Under the pieces are notes generated by a model. That model saw only the letters and a list, made by a program, of their open reading frames with translations, ran no database searches and was not told the DNA's origin. A program made the position numbers and the translations under genes. 64,000 bases of DNA from Bradyrhizobium sp. WSM3983 (GTDB lineage Bacteria; Pseudomonadota; Alphaproteobacteria; Rhizobiales; Xanthobacteraceae). Positions 36,747-45,653 of the stretch are shown here, in pieces. The stretch lies in the NCBI RefSeq assembly GCF_000473045.1, contig NZ_AXAY01000017.1:62001-126000 (forward strand), in the 5' to 3' direction. Position 1 is the first letter of the stretch, and the number at the start of each line of letters is the position of its first letter.

Positions 36747-37457
36747 TTAGTGCCGATCCTGCAATGCGGCCATGGCGAGGTCGAGATATTGCATCAAGCT
36801 GTGGTTCCAGCCGGCCAGGTTGCGTGGCGTGCTCAGTCGCGCAAGAACTTTCAGCATGGTTGAGGCCGCCGGGTCAGTCCCCGCAATTTCTGTGATGAGC
36901 GAGCGCGCCTTGAGCGCCACGGCAGTGGCCCGTTCGCTGCAAGGGTGCTCGCCCCGATCGACACAATCGCGTAACTCATCCCGGATCTTTCGCCAGCGCT
37001 CCTCTCGCTCAACGCCGAGCGCGCACGTGCATCGCGGAGTCTGGGGGCGTGCTTCGGCGCGCGAAGCCTCATTCAGAGCAGCAGGCAGCTCATGCACGCT
37101 GACTTGCGTGTCAGAGCCCGTCGTCATGTTCCGCAGACGATCCCGCAACTGGGTCGTGCGCGTGACCTGAAGCTCAATTTGCTCCAAATGCTTGCGCAGG
37201 AGGTCAGTAAGGGACGTCTTGCCCCCCATTGCTGTGCGAATATCATTCAGCGAGAAGCCAAGCTCGCGCAGCGCGCGAATTTGCGACACTCGTTGAATGC
37301 TTTCGCGTTCGTACATTCGGTGACCGCCGTCCGTGCGTTCAGACGCACTGAGCAGACCCGTATGCTCGTAGTGATGCAGCGTGCGTACCGTTACCCCGGT
37401 CGCCTCCGCGAGTTCTCCAATGCGCCATCGACGCCTTCGTGGTGTAGCTTTGATCAT
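36747..37457 (-). CDS. nolA: NolA, MerR-family nodulation regulator
   Basis: 236 aa from the ATG at 37457 (a TTG three codons earlier, at 37466, is also possible). The N-terminal MerR helix-turn-helix reads RWRIGELAEATGVTVRTLHH then YEHTGLLSASERTDGGHRMY. The middle is a coiled helix (LRKHLEQIELQVTRTTQLRD) and the C-terminal domain contains a Cys pair (PRCTCALG) and HPC. This matches B. japonicum NolA, the genotype-specific nodulation regulator reported to be made in three lengths from inner starts. A MerR-type promoter sits 15 bp before the ATG, so the leader is only about 10 nt. Autoregulation is likely. Confidence 0.95.
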   Translation of the reverse strand: MIKATPRRRRWRIGELAEATGVTVRTLHHYEHTGLLSASERTDGGHRMYERESIQRVSQIRALRELGFSLNDIRTAMGGKTSLTDLLRKHLEQIELQVTRTTQLRDRLRNMTTGSDTQVSVHELPAALNEASRAEARPQTPRCTCALGVEREERWRKIRDELRDCVDRGEHPCSERATAVALKARSLITEIAGTDPAASTMLKVLARLSTPRNLAGWNHSLMQYLDLAMAALQDRH

Positions 37458-37472
37458 GATGTTCAATTGGCA

Positions 37473-37503
37473 AGCCTACAACCTGACGTCACGTACGAAT
37501 CAA
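37473..37503 (-). promoter_or_regulatory. MerR/NolA-type promoter of nolA, site e
   Basis: Leftward: -35 TTGATT (37498-37503), a 19-bp spacer centred on ACGTGACGT, -10 TAGGCT (37473-37478). The expected start is at about 37466, giving a nearly leaderless nolA mRNA. It anchors the other five sites to a MerR-type regulator. Confidence 0.7.
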
Positions 37504-37513
37504 GCTACTTGAA

Positions 37514-37966
37514 TCAGCTGGTTGAACAGTCGTCTATTCTGGCGCAAGCAGGTTGGCTCTCCTCAAATCGCCGATCAACCGAGTCGGCAGATGGCAGGGC
37601 GTCGAGCAAGAGCATAAGGGACGCCAAACCGGATTGGCTTGCTGCTGTACGCTCCAGAACAAGTTTGGCGATTGTGATCCGGTTTTCAGGCGTTCGCATA
37701 GATGCCGGCAGCGACGCGATGGTTTTATCAAAGATCGCGCCGAGGACCGTGAGATCTTCCGGATCGTAGACACCACTATACTGCAGCAACATTCGGCTCC
37801 GTGTTTGTGATCGGGTTAGGTGGCCGAGGCGCTTGACTGCGCCGTTGGGCGAAAAGACGACAGACCGGCGGAGCTCAGCGAGGAAGGCGCGATACGCACT
37901 CAAGTGACGCGGTTGTGCAACAGCGATCGACTTTACCTTGCCCGAAATCGAGGCAGCCGATGCCAA
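37514..37966 (-). CDS. Conserved hypothetical protein upstream of nolA
   Basis: 150 aa frame. The clearly protein-like part starts at MLLQYSGVYDPEDLTVLGAI (about 37795), then FDKTIASLPASMRTPENRI and AKLVLERTAASQS. I recall the PEDLTVLGAIFD...RTPENR core from short Bradyrhizobium proteins of unknown role. The true start may be that inner ATG. It ends 11 bp before the nolA -35 box. Confidence 0.55.
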   Translation of the reverse strand: MASAASISGKVKSIAVAQPRHLSAYRAFLAELRRSVVFSPNGAVKRLGHLTRSQTRSRMLLQYSGVYDPEDLTVLGAIFDKTIASLPASMRTPENRITIAKLVLERTAASQSGLASLMLLLDALPSADSVDRRFEESQPACARIDDCSTS

Positions 37967-38803
37967 GCGAATCTGGGCAATCGATTGCTCTGCGGAATCG
38001 ACGGCTGACCTGGCGCGCGAAGCTGACGACGAGCTGTTCGGGTCAGAGCACCACGGCGCGTGAACGATGACCGCGAAACCGCTGGAGATACGACAGGATT
38101 ATAGATGGCCCGGCCATGGCAAGCGGGAACGACGCTTGAGAGCAGCTCGCTTGCGGTACGTCACTGAGGGAGACCCGGCGCTCTTTTGCGCGAGGGGCCA
38201 ATGGCTCCGAGCGATTATCCAGTGCCCATGCGGATACTTGGGCCAAGCTGCCTGCTGACGTCCGTGCGGTGGTGAGTTAAAGGATGACTCCGGCTGCCGC
38301 AGGCGCGAGACCGTTTTCGCATAAGAGGTCTGTAACAAGCTTGACTCGCACATCCGTGCATCCCCCTCGATGTATTCGACATCTGAATCGGCCGCACATT
38401 GCGCCTTGCCGATCGCGCCAATTGATCCGCTAGCAGGCCATCATCGGCATCGATCAGCACTGCGAGAGACCAGCATCTTGGCTCTTTGCTCGAAGCGCTC
38501 GCGGACGACACGTTGCATGGCGATGAAACCGGCAGGAGTGCGCCGCTACCATCAAAGTGAGGCGTCGTCAAACTTTCGGGGCGAGGAGAGTGACTTCGAG
38601 GCAGCACACTTGGCACCGTCAGCAACCGAGTGTCGTCGCATTTGTTCATCCATTCGCTCTTTTTCCGGCATCACGCACAGCCGTGATCGCGGATCCAAAT
38701 TGTCGAACGCGAAGGAGCCATAGAAGAAAGTTCGGCTCCTTATGCAGCTGTTCACCAGCAGGTCGCTTTCAGCTTAGATCTGAACTGCGAAATAATCTTC
38801 CAT
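37967..38803. other. Gene-free stretch between the nolA region and nodD
   Basis: 840 bp. In B. japonicum a second nodD (nodD2) lies near nodD1; I see no nodD2 or remnant of it here. Open frames on both strands are not recognisable. Confidence 0.45.
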
Positions 38804-39769
38804 TCACTTGGAGGGCGAATAGTCTGCCAAAGCCTTGCGATTTCCCGCGGTCGCGCGCGCAGAAGGCATGCGCGAGGCCTGCTCCAACAATATTTTTCGC
38901 ATCCAGATGCTTGCCGGATCGGTATTGTGAAGGGCCGGCCATTGGACAGCCTCGCTGAAAGACGGAATTGGCAGCGGAAGTGCGACGATTCGCAGAGGGG
39001 TCGTCTTTCCGAAATGTCTGGCCAGCAATGAGGGCATCGTGCCTATGCGATCAGTGCCCAAGAGCATAGGTGGAATCATGCTGAAGCTCTGCACGACCAC
39101 CTCAAGGCGCCGCTTGAGACCGTGCTCAATCAAGAACCATTCCTCGATCGAAGGCCTTCGCGTACGCCCGAATTTGGCTGCTACGTGTCCCATCGACATG
39201 TATTTCTCGAATGTCAGGTTGCGTGAGAGCTGCTTGTTGGTCCGGCACCCCACGCATACGAGTGTCTCCTCGAACAGCGTCGCTCTTGGATGCGAGCGCG
39301 ACATGTACATTTCCGGCAAGATAAGGAAGTCAATCTCACCGCGCCGGAGAAGCTCATCCGGGTCGTCCGCGAGCGGCAGAAATTCGAACGCCACGCCTGG
39401 AGCCTCCCGTGCGACCCTCTCCACGATGGCCTGAAAAAACACGACCATGACGAAATCAGAAACGCCGATCCTGAACCGGCGATCGGATTGAGCTGGATTG
39501 AACGCATCCCGCGAAATAATTGAGAGCTGGATGTGCAGCAGGGCTTCGCGAATTGGGCCGGCGAGTCCTTCCGCGCGTGGCGTCGGGACGAGTTCTCGGC
39601 CCCTCATCGCAAATAGATCGTCTCGAAAGTAGGATCGCAAGCGGCCAACCGCCGCGCTCATGGCCGGCTGGCTCAAGTTGATTCTGCGCGCAGCCGCCGT
39701 GAGGTTGCGCTCCGTCATCAGAGCGTCGAGCGCCACGAGAAGGTTCAGATCAAGCCCTTTGAAACGCAT
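38804..39769 (-). CDS. nodD1: NodD, LysR-type flavonoid-responsive activator
   Basis: 321 aa. The start MRFKGLDLNLLVALDALMTE and helix-turn-helix AAARRINLSQPAMSAAVGRL (about 25-44) are those of NodD. The inducer-binding part has PTPRAEGLAGPIREALLHIQ, FRIGVSDFVMVVFF and DFLILPEMYMSRSHP. It binds the nod box and turns on nod genes with plant flavonoids. It is divergent from the nod operon, sharing a 677-bp gap with nodA that contains the nod box at 39780-39827, so it probably also controls itself. Position and orientation match nodD1 of B. japonicum. Confidence 0.96.
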   Translation of the reverse strand: MRFKGLDLNLLVALDALMTERNLTAAARRINLSQPAMSAAVGRLRSYFRDDLFAMRGRELVPTPRAEGLAGPIREALLHIQLSIISRDAFNPAQSDRRFRIGVSDFVMVVFFQAIVERVAREAPGVAFEFLPLADDPDELLRRGEIDFLILPEMYMSRSHPRATLFEETLVCVGCRTNKQLSRNLTFEKYMSMGHVAAKFGRTRRPSIEEWFLIEHGLKRRLEVVVQSFSMIPPMLLGTDRIGTMPSLLARHFGKTTPLRIVALPLPIPSFSEAVQWPALHNTDPASIWMRKILLEQASRMPSARATAGNRKALADYSPSK

Positions 39770-39779
39770 GGTCGGAAGT

Positions 39780-39827
39780 ATCCAATTCGTGGATGTCTAC
39801 CATAGAAACAATCGATTTTACCAATTT
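39780..39827 (+). promoter_or_regulatory. nod box
   Basis: A 48-bp element starting ATCCAATTCGTGGATG and ending AACAATCGATTTTACCAATT matches the rhizobial consensus almost throughout. It contains the NodD half site ATC-N9-GAT (39780-39794) and a second AT(A)-N9-GAT. It begins 11 bp from the nodD start and reads toward nodA. No other nod box was seen in the window. Confidence 0.95.
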
Positions 39828-40446
39828 GGTGCGGTGCGGGATACCAGAAACGTCGGATCAGAGTGAGGCGTACCACAATGATTGTTGATCGTTGCCCCAG
39901 CCCCGTGAGGGAGTTTCTCACGTCCTCTAAGCATCCACCGCGGCGCATGTCGACCGCGACGACGCCGTTCCCCGAGCCCCGTAAGCCGCATTGCGCCGGC
40001 ACAAGGCGGCAAGTGCGCCCAGCCTCGCGTAGGCGCCTCGTGCCGATAAACCTTCGTATAGCTTTTCCAAACCTTCCTCAATCGGCCACTGACCCTCATA
40101 CAGCTGCCGCCATACGGCTCTCGTGCCGCAAGTGTAGGAGCAATCGGAAGGTGCCGAACGTAGATGCCACCCGCCTCGGTGACGCGTCCAAATGGATCGC
40201 GGCTCGAAGGGGATCTGCCCAAAATGCCGCCGAAATATCTGCCCGATCTCATGCAGATGGCGTCGCTCTTCAATGTCATCTCCATGTCATCTCCATCGTG
40301 AACGCGGCTCCTCCAAACAGTGAGCGCTGGATCCAGGCAACGCGCGCCGACGTGTCCCGCCGGCTCATGAATACGCCCGGCGAGAATGAGTGAATCGCCT
40401 GCATAAAACGCCACATCAGATATCGAACGTCGCAACGGGGACCACC
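39828..40446 (+). other. nodY/nodK-like position, possible small gene
   Basis: 620 bp between nod box and nodA, where Bradyrhizobium carries nodY or nodK. An open frame at 39863-40393 (176 codons, possible inner start MIVDRCPSPVREFL at 39878) has a CRKC pair in its middle. It lacks a clear RBS and has an Arg-rich, shadow-like composition. I cannot identify it with NodY or NodK. It may be a diverged or decayed version. Confidence 0.35.
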
Positions 40447-41082
40447 ATGAACATTGCCATATCCAACGATACAGGAGTGTTCTCCACGCATTCCAAAGTG
40501 CGGTGGAGGGTGTGCTGGGAAAACGAGCTGCAACTTGCTGAACACATCGAGCTGTCCGAGTTCTTTCGCAAGACGTACGGGCCGACCGGTGAATTCAATG
40601 CAAAACCGTTCGAAGGCGGACGAAGCTGGGCCGGCGCGAGACCTGAGATTCGTGTCATTGGCTACGATGCGCAGGGCATAGCAGCTCATATCGGCGCACT
40701 GCGCCGCTTCATCAAAGTCGGAGACGTCGATCTGCTCGTGGCTGAGCTCGGATTGTACGGCGTACGTCCGGATCTGGAAGGGCTGGGGATCACGCACTCA
40801 ATGCGGGTGATGTATCCGGTGCTGCAGCAGCTCGCGGTCCCGTTTGGCTTTGGTGCAGTACGGCAGGCGTTACAGAAGCATGTGACCAAGCTGGTCGGCC
40901 GTCAGGGTCTCGCAACGATTTTGCCGGGAGTGAGCGTGCGTTCAACTCGGCCGGATATTTATCTGGACTTGCCGCCGACCCGTACCGACGACGACTTAGT
41001 GGTTCTGGTCTTCCCAATCGGACGTCCGATAAGCGAATGGCCGGCCGGGACCATGATCGATCGGAACGGGCCAGAGTTGTGA
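40447..41082 (+). CDS. nodA: NodA, Nod factor N-acyltransferase
   Basis: 211 aa from the ATG at 40447; the frame opens earlier at 40390. It adds the fatty acyl chain to the free amine of the deacetylated chitin oligomer. Conserved family blocks are VRWRVCWENELQLAEHIEL, FFRKTYGPTGEFNAKPFEG, WAGARPEIRVIGYDAQG and the tail IDRNGPEL. It overlaps nodB (GTG inside the TGA region), so the genes are translationally coupled. NodD control is expected through the nod box about 620 bp upstream. Confidence 0.97.
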   Translation: MNIAISNDTGVFSTHSKVRWRVCWENELQLAEHIELSEFFRKTYGPTGEFNAKPFEGGRSWAGARPEIRVIGYDAQGIAAHIGALRRFIKVGDVDLLVAELGLYGVRPDLEGLGITHSMRVMYPVLQQLAVPFGFGAVRQALQKHVTKLVGRQGLATILPGVSVRSTRPDIYLDLPPTRTDDDLVVLVFPIGRPISEWPAGTMIDRNGPEL

Positions 41083-41735
41083 CCTGTCTCGGCGGCTTGT
41101 CGGAAGCGCGAAGCGAGCACGTCATCGCCACCGGAGATCGTAACGTTTACCTGACCTTTGACGACGGTCCGGATCCACGCTGGACGGCTTCTATCCTTGA
41201 GGTTCTCGCGGAGCACGGCGTGCCGGCGACGTTCTTCGCCATCGGGGCGTGCGCGGAAGCGCACCCCAAGCTGATCCAACGAATCATCGCGGAAGGGCAT
41301 GAAGTCGGAAACCACACGATGACCCATCCCGATCTCTCCAGATGCGAACCAGCGGAGGTGCAACATGAGATTCAGTCGGCGAGCGACGTCATCAGGACGG
41401 TTTGTCCCGAGGCGTCACTGCGGCACATACGTGCTCCGTATGGCATCTGGACTGACCAGGTACTCGCGATGTCAACCAAAGCCGGATTGACTCCCTTGCA
41501 CTGGTCAGTAGACCCGAGAGACTGGTCTCGTCCCGGGGTTGGGGCGATTGTTGACGCTGTGCTGGCGTCGGTCCGGCCCGGTGCTGTTGTGCTCTTGCAC
41601 GACGGATGTCCTCCCGTCGAGCGCGAACAAGCCATCGATTGCGATCGCGATCAGACCCTCGAGGCGCTTTCGCGGCTTATTCCAGCATTGGGCGAGCAAG
41701 GATTCGCCATCTGCTCGCTTCCTCAATCTCATTGA
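41079..41735 (+). CDS. nodB: NodB, chitooligosaccharide deacetylase
   Basis: 218 aa from the GTG at 41079, which overlaps the nodA stop; the open frame reaches back into nodA (41037). It removes the acetyl group from the non-reducing end of the chitin oligomer. NodB-domain motifs are LTFDDGPDPRWT (catalytic Asp pair), EVGNHTMTHPDLS (metal His pair), RAPYG and VVLLHDG. It ends 15 bp before nodC. Confidence 0.97.
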   Translation: MTCLGGLSEARSEHVIATGDRNVYLTFDDGPDPRWTASILEVLAEHGVPATFFAIGACAEAHPKLIQRIIAEGHEVGNHTMTHPDLSRCEPAEVQHEIQSASDVIRTVCPEASLRHIRAPYGIWTDQVLAMSTKAGLTPLHWSVDPRDWSRPGVGAIVDAVLASVRPGAVVLLHDGCPPVEREQAIDCDRDQTLEALSRLIPALGEQGFAICSLPQSH

Positions 41736-41750
41736 AAAAGAGCCGCCCAC

Positions 41751-43067
41751 ATGAATCTGCTTGCCACAACAAGCGTTCTCGCCGTGTCGTCCTATGCCCT
41801 GCTGTCCGCCATCTACAGGAGCGTGCAGACCCTCAACGCGCTCCGAACAGAGGTGCCGTCCCCGACTGACTACGCTTCAGAGGCCGGCCCGCTGCCGAGC
41901 GTCGATGTGATCGTTCCCTGCTTTAACGAGGACCCGCGCACGCTGTCGGCGTGCCTGGAGTCGATCGCAAGCCAAGACTACGAAGGGCAAGTGCGGGTGT
42001 ACGTGGTAGATGACGGCTCCGAAAATCGTAAATACCTGTGGCCTGTACAGGACGCCTACACAGATGATCCACGGTTCAATTTCATGTGGCTGGGAAAGAA
42101 CGTTGGCAAGCGCAAAGCGCAAATTGCAGCGCTGCACCGCTCGTCCGGCGATTTGGTTCTCAACGTCGATTCTGATACGATTATCGCCGTCGACGTACTG
42201 ACCAGGCTTGTACGGAAGATGCAAAATCCAGCCGTTGGCGCTGTTATGGGGCAGCTCACAGCCAGCAATCGAACCGGCACTTGGCTGACCAGGCTGATAG
42301 ATATGGAGTACTGGCTGGCCTGCAATGAAGAGCGTTTGGCGGAAGCTCGCTTCGGAGCCGTCTTGTGTTGCTGTGGCCCGTGCGCCATGTATCGCCGATC
42401 GGCGCTCGATTTGGTCCTCCATGAGTACGAGACGCAGTATTTTCGAGGTAAGCCAAGCGACTTCGGCGAGGATCGCCATCTCACGATCCTGATGCTCGCG
42501 GCCGGATTTCGAACGGAATACGTTCCTGACGCGATCGCAGCAACCGTCGTTCCGGATAGGCTGGTGCCATATCTGCGTCAGCAATTGCGGTGGGCACGGA
42601 GTACCTTCCGGGACACGGCGCTTGCGCTACCCCTGCTGGCAAGCCTCGACTTCTACATCACGCTGGACATTGTCGGGCAAAACCTCCTTCCGCTTCTGCT
42701 CGGCGCTTCAATACTGACCGCGCTTGCGCAAATCGCACTGACGAGCGAGTTTCCGTGGCCGACAGTCCTGATCATCGCGTCGATGACCATGGTTCGCTGC
42801 AGCCTGGCAGCATTTCGTACCCGACAGCTTCGCTTTCTCGCTTTCGCTCTGCACAAGCCGATCAGCATGTTCCTGTTACTTCCTGTGAAGGCATATGCGT
42901 TGTGTACATTGAGCAACAGCGACTGGTTGTCGCGCAAGGTCGCCAATATGCCGGATTCAGGTGAAGGCCAAGCCAGCACGCTGAGGCAGACAGGCCATTC
43001 GGGTATTGCACCGTCGATGGGCGAAACGGCGACACGTGCACATGCGTTTGACGTCGACGGAACCTGA
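41751..43067 (+). CDS. nodC: NodC, chitooligosaccharide synthase
   Basis: 438 aa, ATG at 41751 behind AAAGAGCC. A processive family 2 glycosyltransferase of the inner membrane that polymerises GlcNAc into the Nod factor backbone. Motifs are an N-terminal membrane segment, YVVDDGSENR, LNVDSDT, FGEDRHLT and QQLRWARS (QxxRW, about residue 276), followed by three to four membrane segments. The C-terminus (after DWLSRKVANMPDSGEGQ) is somewhat shorter than the ~485 aa I recall for B. japonicum NodC. Confidence 0.97.
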   Translation: MNLLATTSVLAVSSYALLSAIYRSVQTLNALRTEVPSPTDYASEAGPLPSVDVIVPCFNEDPRTLSACLESIASQDYEGQVRVYVVDDGSENRKYLWPVQDAYTDDPRFNFMWLGKNVGKRKAQIAALHRSSGDLVLNVDSDTIIAVDVLTRLVRKMQNPAVGAVMGQLTASNRTGTWLTRLIDMEYWLACNEERLAEARFGAVLCCCGPCAMYRRSALDLVLHEYETQYFRGKPSDFGEDRHLTILMLAAGFRTEYVPDAIAATVVPDRLVPYLRQQLRWARSTFRDTALALPLLASLDFYITLDIVGQNLLPLLLGASILTALAQIALTSEFPWPTVLIIASMTMVRCSLAAFRTRQLRFLAFALHKPISMFLLLPVKAYALCTLSNSDWLSRKVANMPDSGEGQASTLRQTGHSGIAPSMGETATRAHAFDVDGT

Positions 43068-43117
43068 CAGGCCTGTAGGCGACATCTGACTGTGCGCGTC
43101 AAAGAGGTGAGAAGCTC

Positions 43118-43720
43118 GTGAGCCTAGACAAGAACTATCAGTTGCTGGAGCGAGAATTGGTCGCCGCTGATCCGTGGCGTCTGGACGCGAATCCGTTCGA
43201 GCGGGAGCGATACACACAAATGCTTCGGATGTCGCTCTCCCGCCAAAGCATCACAAGCGCGTTGGAAGTCGGGTGCGCCGCCGGCGCATTCACCGAGATG
43301 CTCGCGCCTCACTGCAAACGGCTCACGGTCGTCGACGTCGTGCCGGAGGCCATCAGCCGCGCACGTTCCCGGACGGAGAGATGGTCACACATCGGCTGGA
43401 AAGTCGCCGACCTCCAACACTTTTCACCACCAGAGCGGTTCGACCTTATTGTTGTAGCAGAAGTCCTCTATTACCTCAGCGACACGCTGGAGATGCGCAC
43501 AGCAGTCGACAACCTGGTAGGAATGCTCGCGCCAGACGGGCTTGTGGTGTTCGGATCGGCGCGCGACCACATCTGCCGACGCTGGGGTCACGTGGCCGGT
43601 GCAGAGACCGTCATTGCCATGTTGAATGAAGCGCTGGTCGAGGTCGAACATGTCCAATGCCAAGGTGAGTCGGATAACGAAGATTGCTTGATCGCCAGCT
43701 TTCGGAGGCCGGCTACATAA
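43118..43720 (+). CDS. nodS: NodS, Nod factor N-methyltransferase
   Basis: 200 aa, GTG start at 43118 behind AGAGGTGAG. A SAM-dependent enzyme that methylates the free amine of the deacetylated oligomer. Motif I is ALEVGCAAGAFTEM (about residue 46-59), followed by LTVVDVVPEAISRA and FDLIVVAEVLYYLSD. Start MSLDKNYQLLERELVAADPW is typical. Nodulation genes usually continue with nodU, which is missing here. Confidence 0.95.
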   Translation: MSLDKNYQLLERELVAADPWRLDANPFERERYTQMLRMSLSRQSITSALEVGCAAGAFTEMLAPHCKRLTVVDVVPEAISRARSRTERWSHIGWKVADLQHFSPPERFDLIVVAEVLYYLSDTLEMRTAVDNLVGMLAPDGLVVFGSARDHICRRWGHVAGAETVIAMLNEALVEVEHVQCQGESDNEDCLIASFRRPAT

Positions 43721-43946
43721 GAAATCCGTTTTTGCAGGCTGACATATCACTATGTCAGAGTGGTCGTATCGCAGACGGATCGCATTGCGATTGTTGAGGG
43801 CAAGATCAGCGAGCTGGTCCCGCCGACAGATTGTAGCAGAAGGAATAGAAAAAATGCTCGGCGGCGTCGAAGCAGCGCCAATCTCAAGGCGAACAATTGC
43901 GATGAAGCCCGCGCCGGTCACGCCGACTGACAGGGGGGGCGAGGAC
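43721..43946 (+). other. nodS-nodI junction lacking nodU
   Basis: 226 bp where nodU (about 1.7 kb) lies in B. japonicum. It contains a perfect dyad CTGACATA-tcac-TATGTCAG (43739-43758) without a T-run. No NodU-like sequence was recognised. The dyad may be a processing hairpin or a scar of the deletion. Confidence 0.6.
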
Positions 43947-44861
43947 GTGTCGAACGTGGCGATCGATTTCACGGCCGTGAAAAAGTCCTATGGCCAGAAG
44001 GTGGTCGTCGACCAGCTGTCGTTCACGGTGGCATCGGGAGAGTGCTTCGGCCTGTTGGGACCGAACGGCGCGGGCAAGAGCACGATTGCGCGTATGATTC
44101 TCGGGATGTCCTCGCCCTCGGCTGGCAAGATAACCGTGCTCGGCGAGAAGGTGCCGGCACGCGCTCGACTGGCGCGCAAGCGCATCGGCGTCGTTCCACA
44201 AGCTGACAATCTTGATCTCGAGTTCACCGTACGCGAAAACCTGCTGGTGTTCGGGCGCTATTTCGGGATGACAGCAAAGGATGTCGAGAAGATCACGCCG
44301 TCGCTTCTTGAGTTTGCTCGCCTTGAGAGCAAGGCAGACGCGCGGGTGACCGAACTGTCAGGTGGCATGAAGCGGCGTCTTACGCTGGCGCGAGCGCTCA
44401 TCAACGATCCAGAGATCCTTATCTTGGATGAGCCGACCACGGGCCTCGATCCGCATGCGCGGCATTTGATTTGGGAGCGGCTGCGCGCGCTGCTGTCGCG
44501 CGGCAAGACCATCCTTTTGACGACGCACTTCATGGAGGAGGCGGAGCGATTGTGCGATCGCCTGTGCGTCCTCGAGGCAGGACGCAAGATCGCCGAAGGG
44601 CCGCCACACGCATTGATCGACGAACAGATCGGTTGCCCAGTCATTGAGGTCTACGGTGGTGACCCGAACGAGCTCTGCGCACTCGTCAAGCCGCTCGCTC
44701 AACGCACCGAAATCAGCGGCGAGACGCTCTTTTGCTATGCGCCGGATCCAGAGCAGGTGCTCGCACGGCTGCGTGGGCGGACCGGTCTTCGTGTGCTTCA
44801 GCGGCCACCGAACCTTGAGGATGTCTTCTTGCGGCTGACCGGACGGGAGATGAGGGACTGA
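43947..44861 (+). CDS. nodI: NodI, ATPase of the Nod factor exporter
   Basis: 304 aa from the GTG at 43947 behind a G-rich stretch; the frame extends to 43752 but NodI proteins begin at SNVAID. ABC motifs: Walker A GLLGPNGAGKST, signature LSGGMKRRLTLARAL, Walker B LILDEPTTGLDP, H-loop LTTHFMEEAERL. With NodJ it exports lipo-chitooligosaccharides. It ends 3 bp before nodJ. Confidence 0.97.
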   Translation: MSNVAIDFTAVKKSYGQKVVVDQLSFTVASGECFGLLGPNGAGKSTIARMILGMSSPSAGKITVLGEKVPARARLARKRIGVVPQADNLDLEFTVRENLLVFGRYFGMTAKDVEKITPSLLEFARLESKADARVTELSGGMKRRLTLARALINDPEILILDEPTTGLDPHARHLIWERLRALLSRGKTILLTTHFMEEAERLCDRLCVLEAGRKIAEGPPHALIDEQIGCPVIEVYGGDPNELCALVKPLAQRTEISGETLFCYAPDPEQVLARLRGRTGLRVLQRPPNLEDVFLRLTGREMRD

Positions 44862-44864
44862 ACG

Positions 44865-45653
44865 ATGTGGGAGCAGTATGCGGCGGCTCTGCCCGCCAAT
44901 GCGTGGAACTGGAGCGCCGTATGGCGACGCAATTATATGGCTTGGCGCAAAGCGGCGCTGGCATCGCTGCTTGGCAACCTCGCCGAGCCCATGAGCGCCT
45001 TGTTCGGTCTCGGATTCGGCCTGGGACTGATGATCGGCCAAGTCGATGGCATTTCATACATCGCCTTTCTGGCAGCGGGGATGATCGCGACAAGCGCGAT
45101 GATTTCCGCGACCTTTGAAACCGTGTATGGGGCCTTCGCTCGGATGCACGCCCAGCGCACCTGGGATGCGATCCTTTGCACGGAGCTCACACTTGGCGAC
45201 GTCGTTCTCGGTGAATTGGCGTGGGCAGCGACAAAGGCCGTTCTGGCAGGGACAGGAATTACGATTGTAGCCGCTGCGCTGGGCTATGCGGCTTGGCCGT
45301 CCATCCCTTACGCGCTGCCAGCTATCGCACTCACTGGTGTTGCCTTCGCCAGCCTCGCCATGGTCGTGATAGCGCTCGCGCCCAGTTACGACTACTTCGT
45401 GTTTTATCAGACTCTCTTTCTCACACCCATGATGTACCTGTGCGGCGCGATCTTTCCCGTAACCCAACTGCCCATCGCGCTGCAGCGCGTAGCAGAGGCG
45501 TTGCCGCTAGCACATTCGATTGACCTCATTCGGCCGGCAATGCTGGACCGGGATGCCAGCAGCGTCGGCCTGCATGTTGGCGTACTTTGCATATACACTA
45601 TTGTTGCGTTCGTCGTATCGGCTTTGCTGCTTCGCCGCCGGCTGATGCGTTGA
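44865..45653 (+). CDS. nodJ: NodJ, membrane subunit of the Nod factor exporter
   Basis: 262 aa, ATG 3 bp after the nodI stop. ABC-2 type permease with about six membrane segments; the family block SYDYFVFYQTLFLTPMMYLC and GAIFPVTQLP are clear. It partners NodI. The operon continues only into a decayed nodH 190 bp downstream. nolMNO and nodZ, which follow in B. japonicum, are not seen. Confidence 0.97.
   Translation: MWEQYAAALPANAWNWSAVWRRNYMAWRKAALASLLGNLAEPMSALFGLGFGLGLMIGQVDGISYIAFLAAGMIATSAMISATFETVYGAFARMHAQRTWDAILCTELTLGDVVLGELAWAATKAVLAGTGITIVAAALGYAAWPSIPYALPAIALTGVAFASLAMVVIALAPSYDYFVFYQTLFLTPMMYLCGAIFPVTQLPIALQRVAEALPLAHSIDLIRPAMLDRDASSVGLHVGVLCIYTIVAFVVSALLLRRRLMR

Noticed and set aside
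38804..39769. Second nodD (nodD2) near nodD
   Set aside because: Only one LysR-type gene exists here; the 840 bp between it and the nolA region shows no NodD sequence on either strand.
43739..43758. Terminator between nodS and nodI
   Set aside because: The dyad is perfect but AT-balanced and is not followed by a T-run; nodIJ should be co-transcribed with nodABCS.
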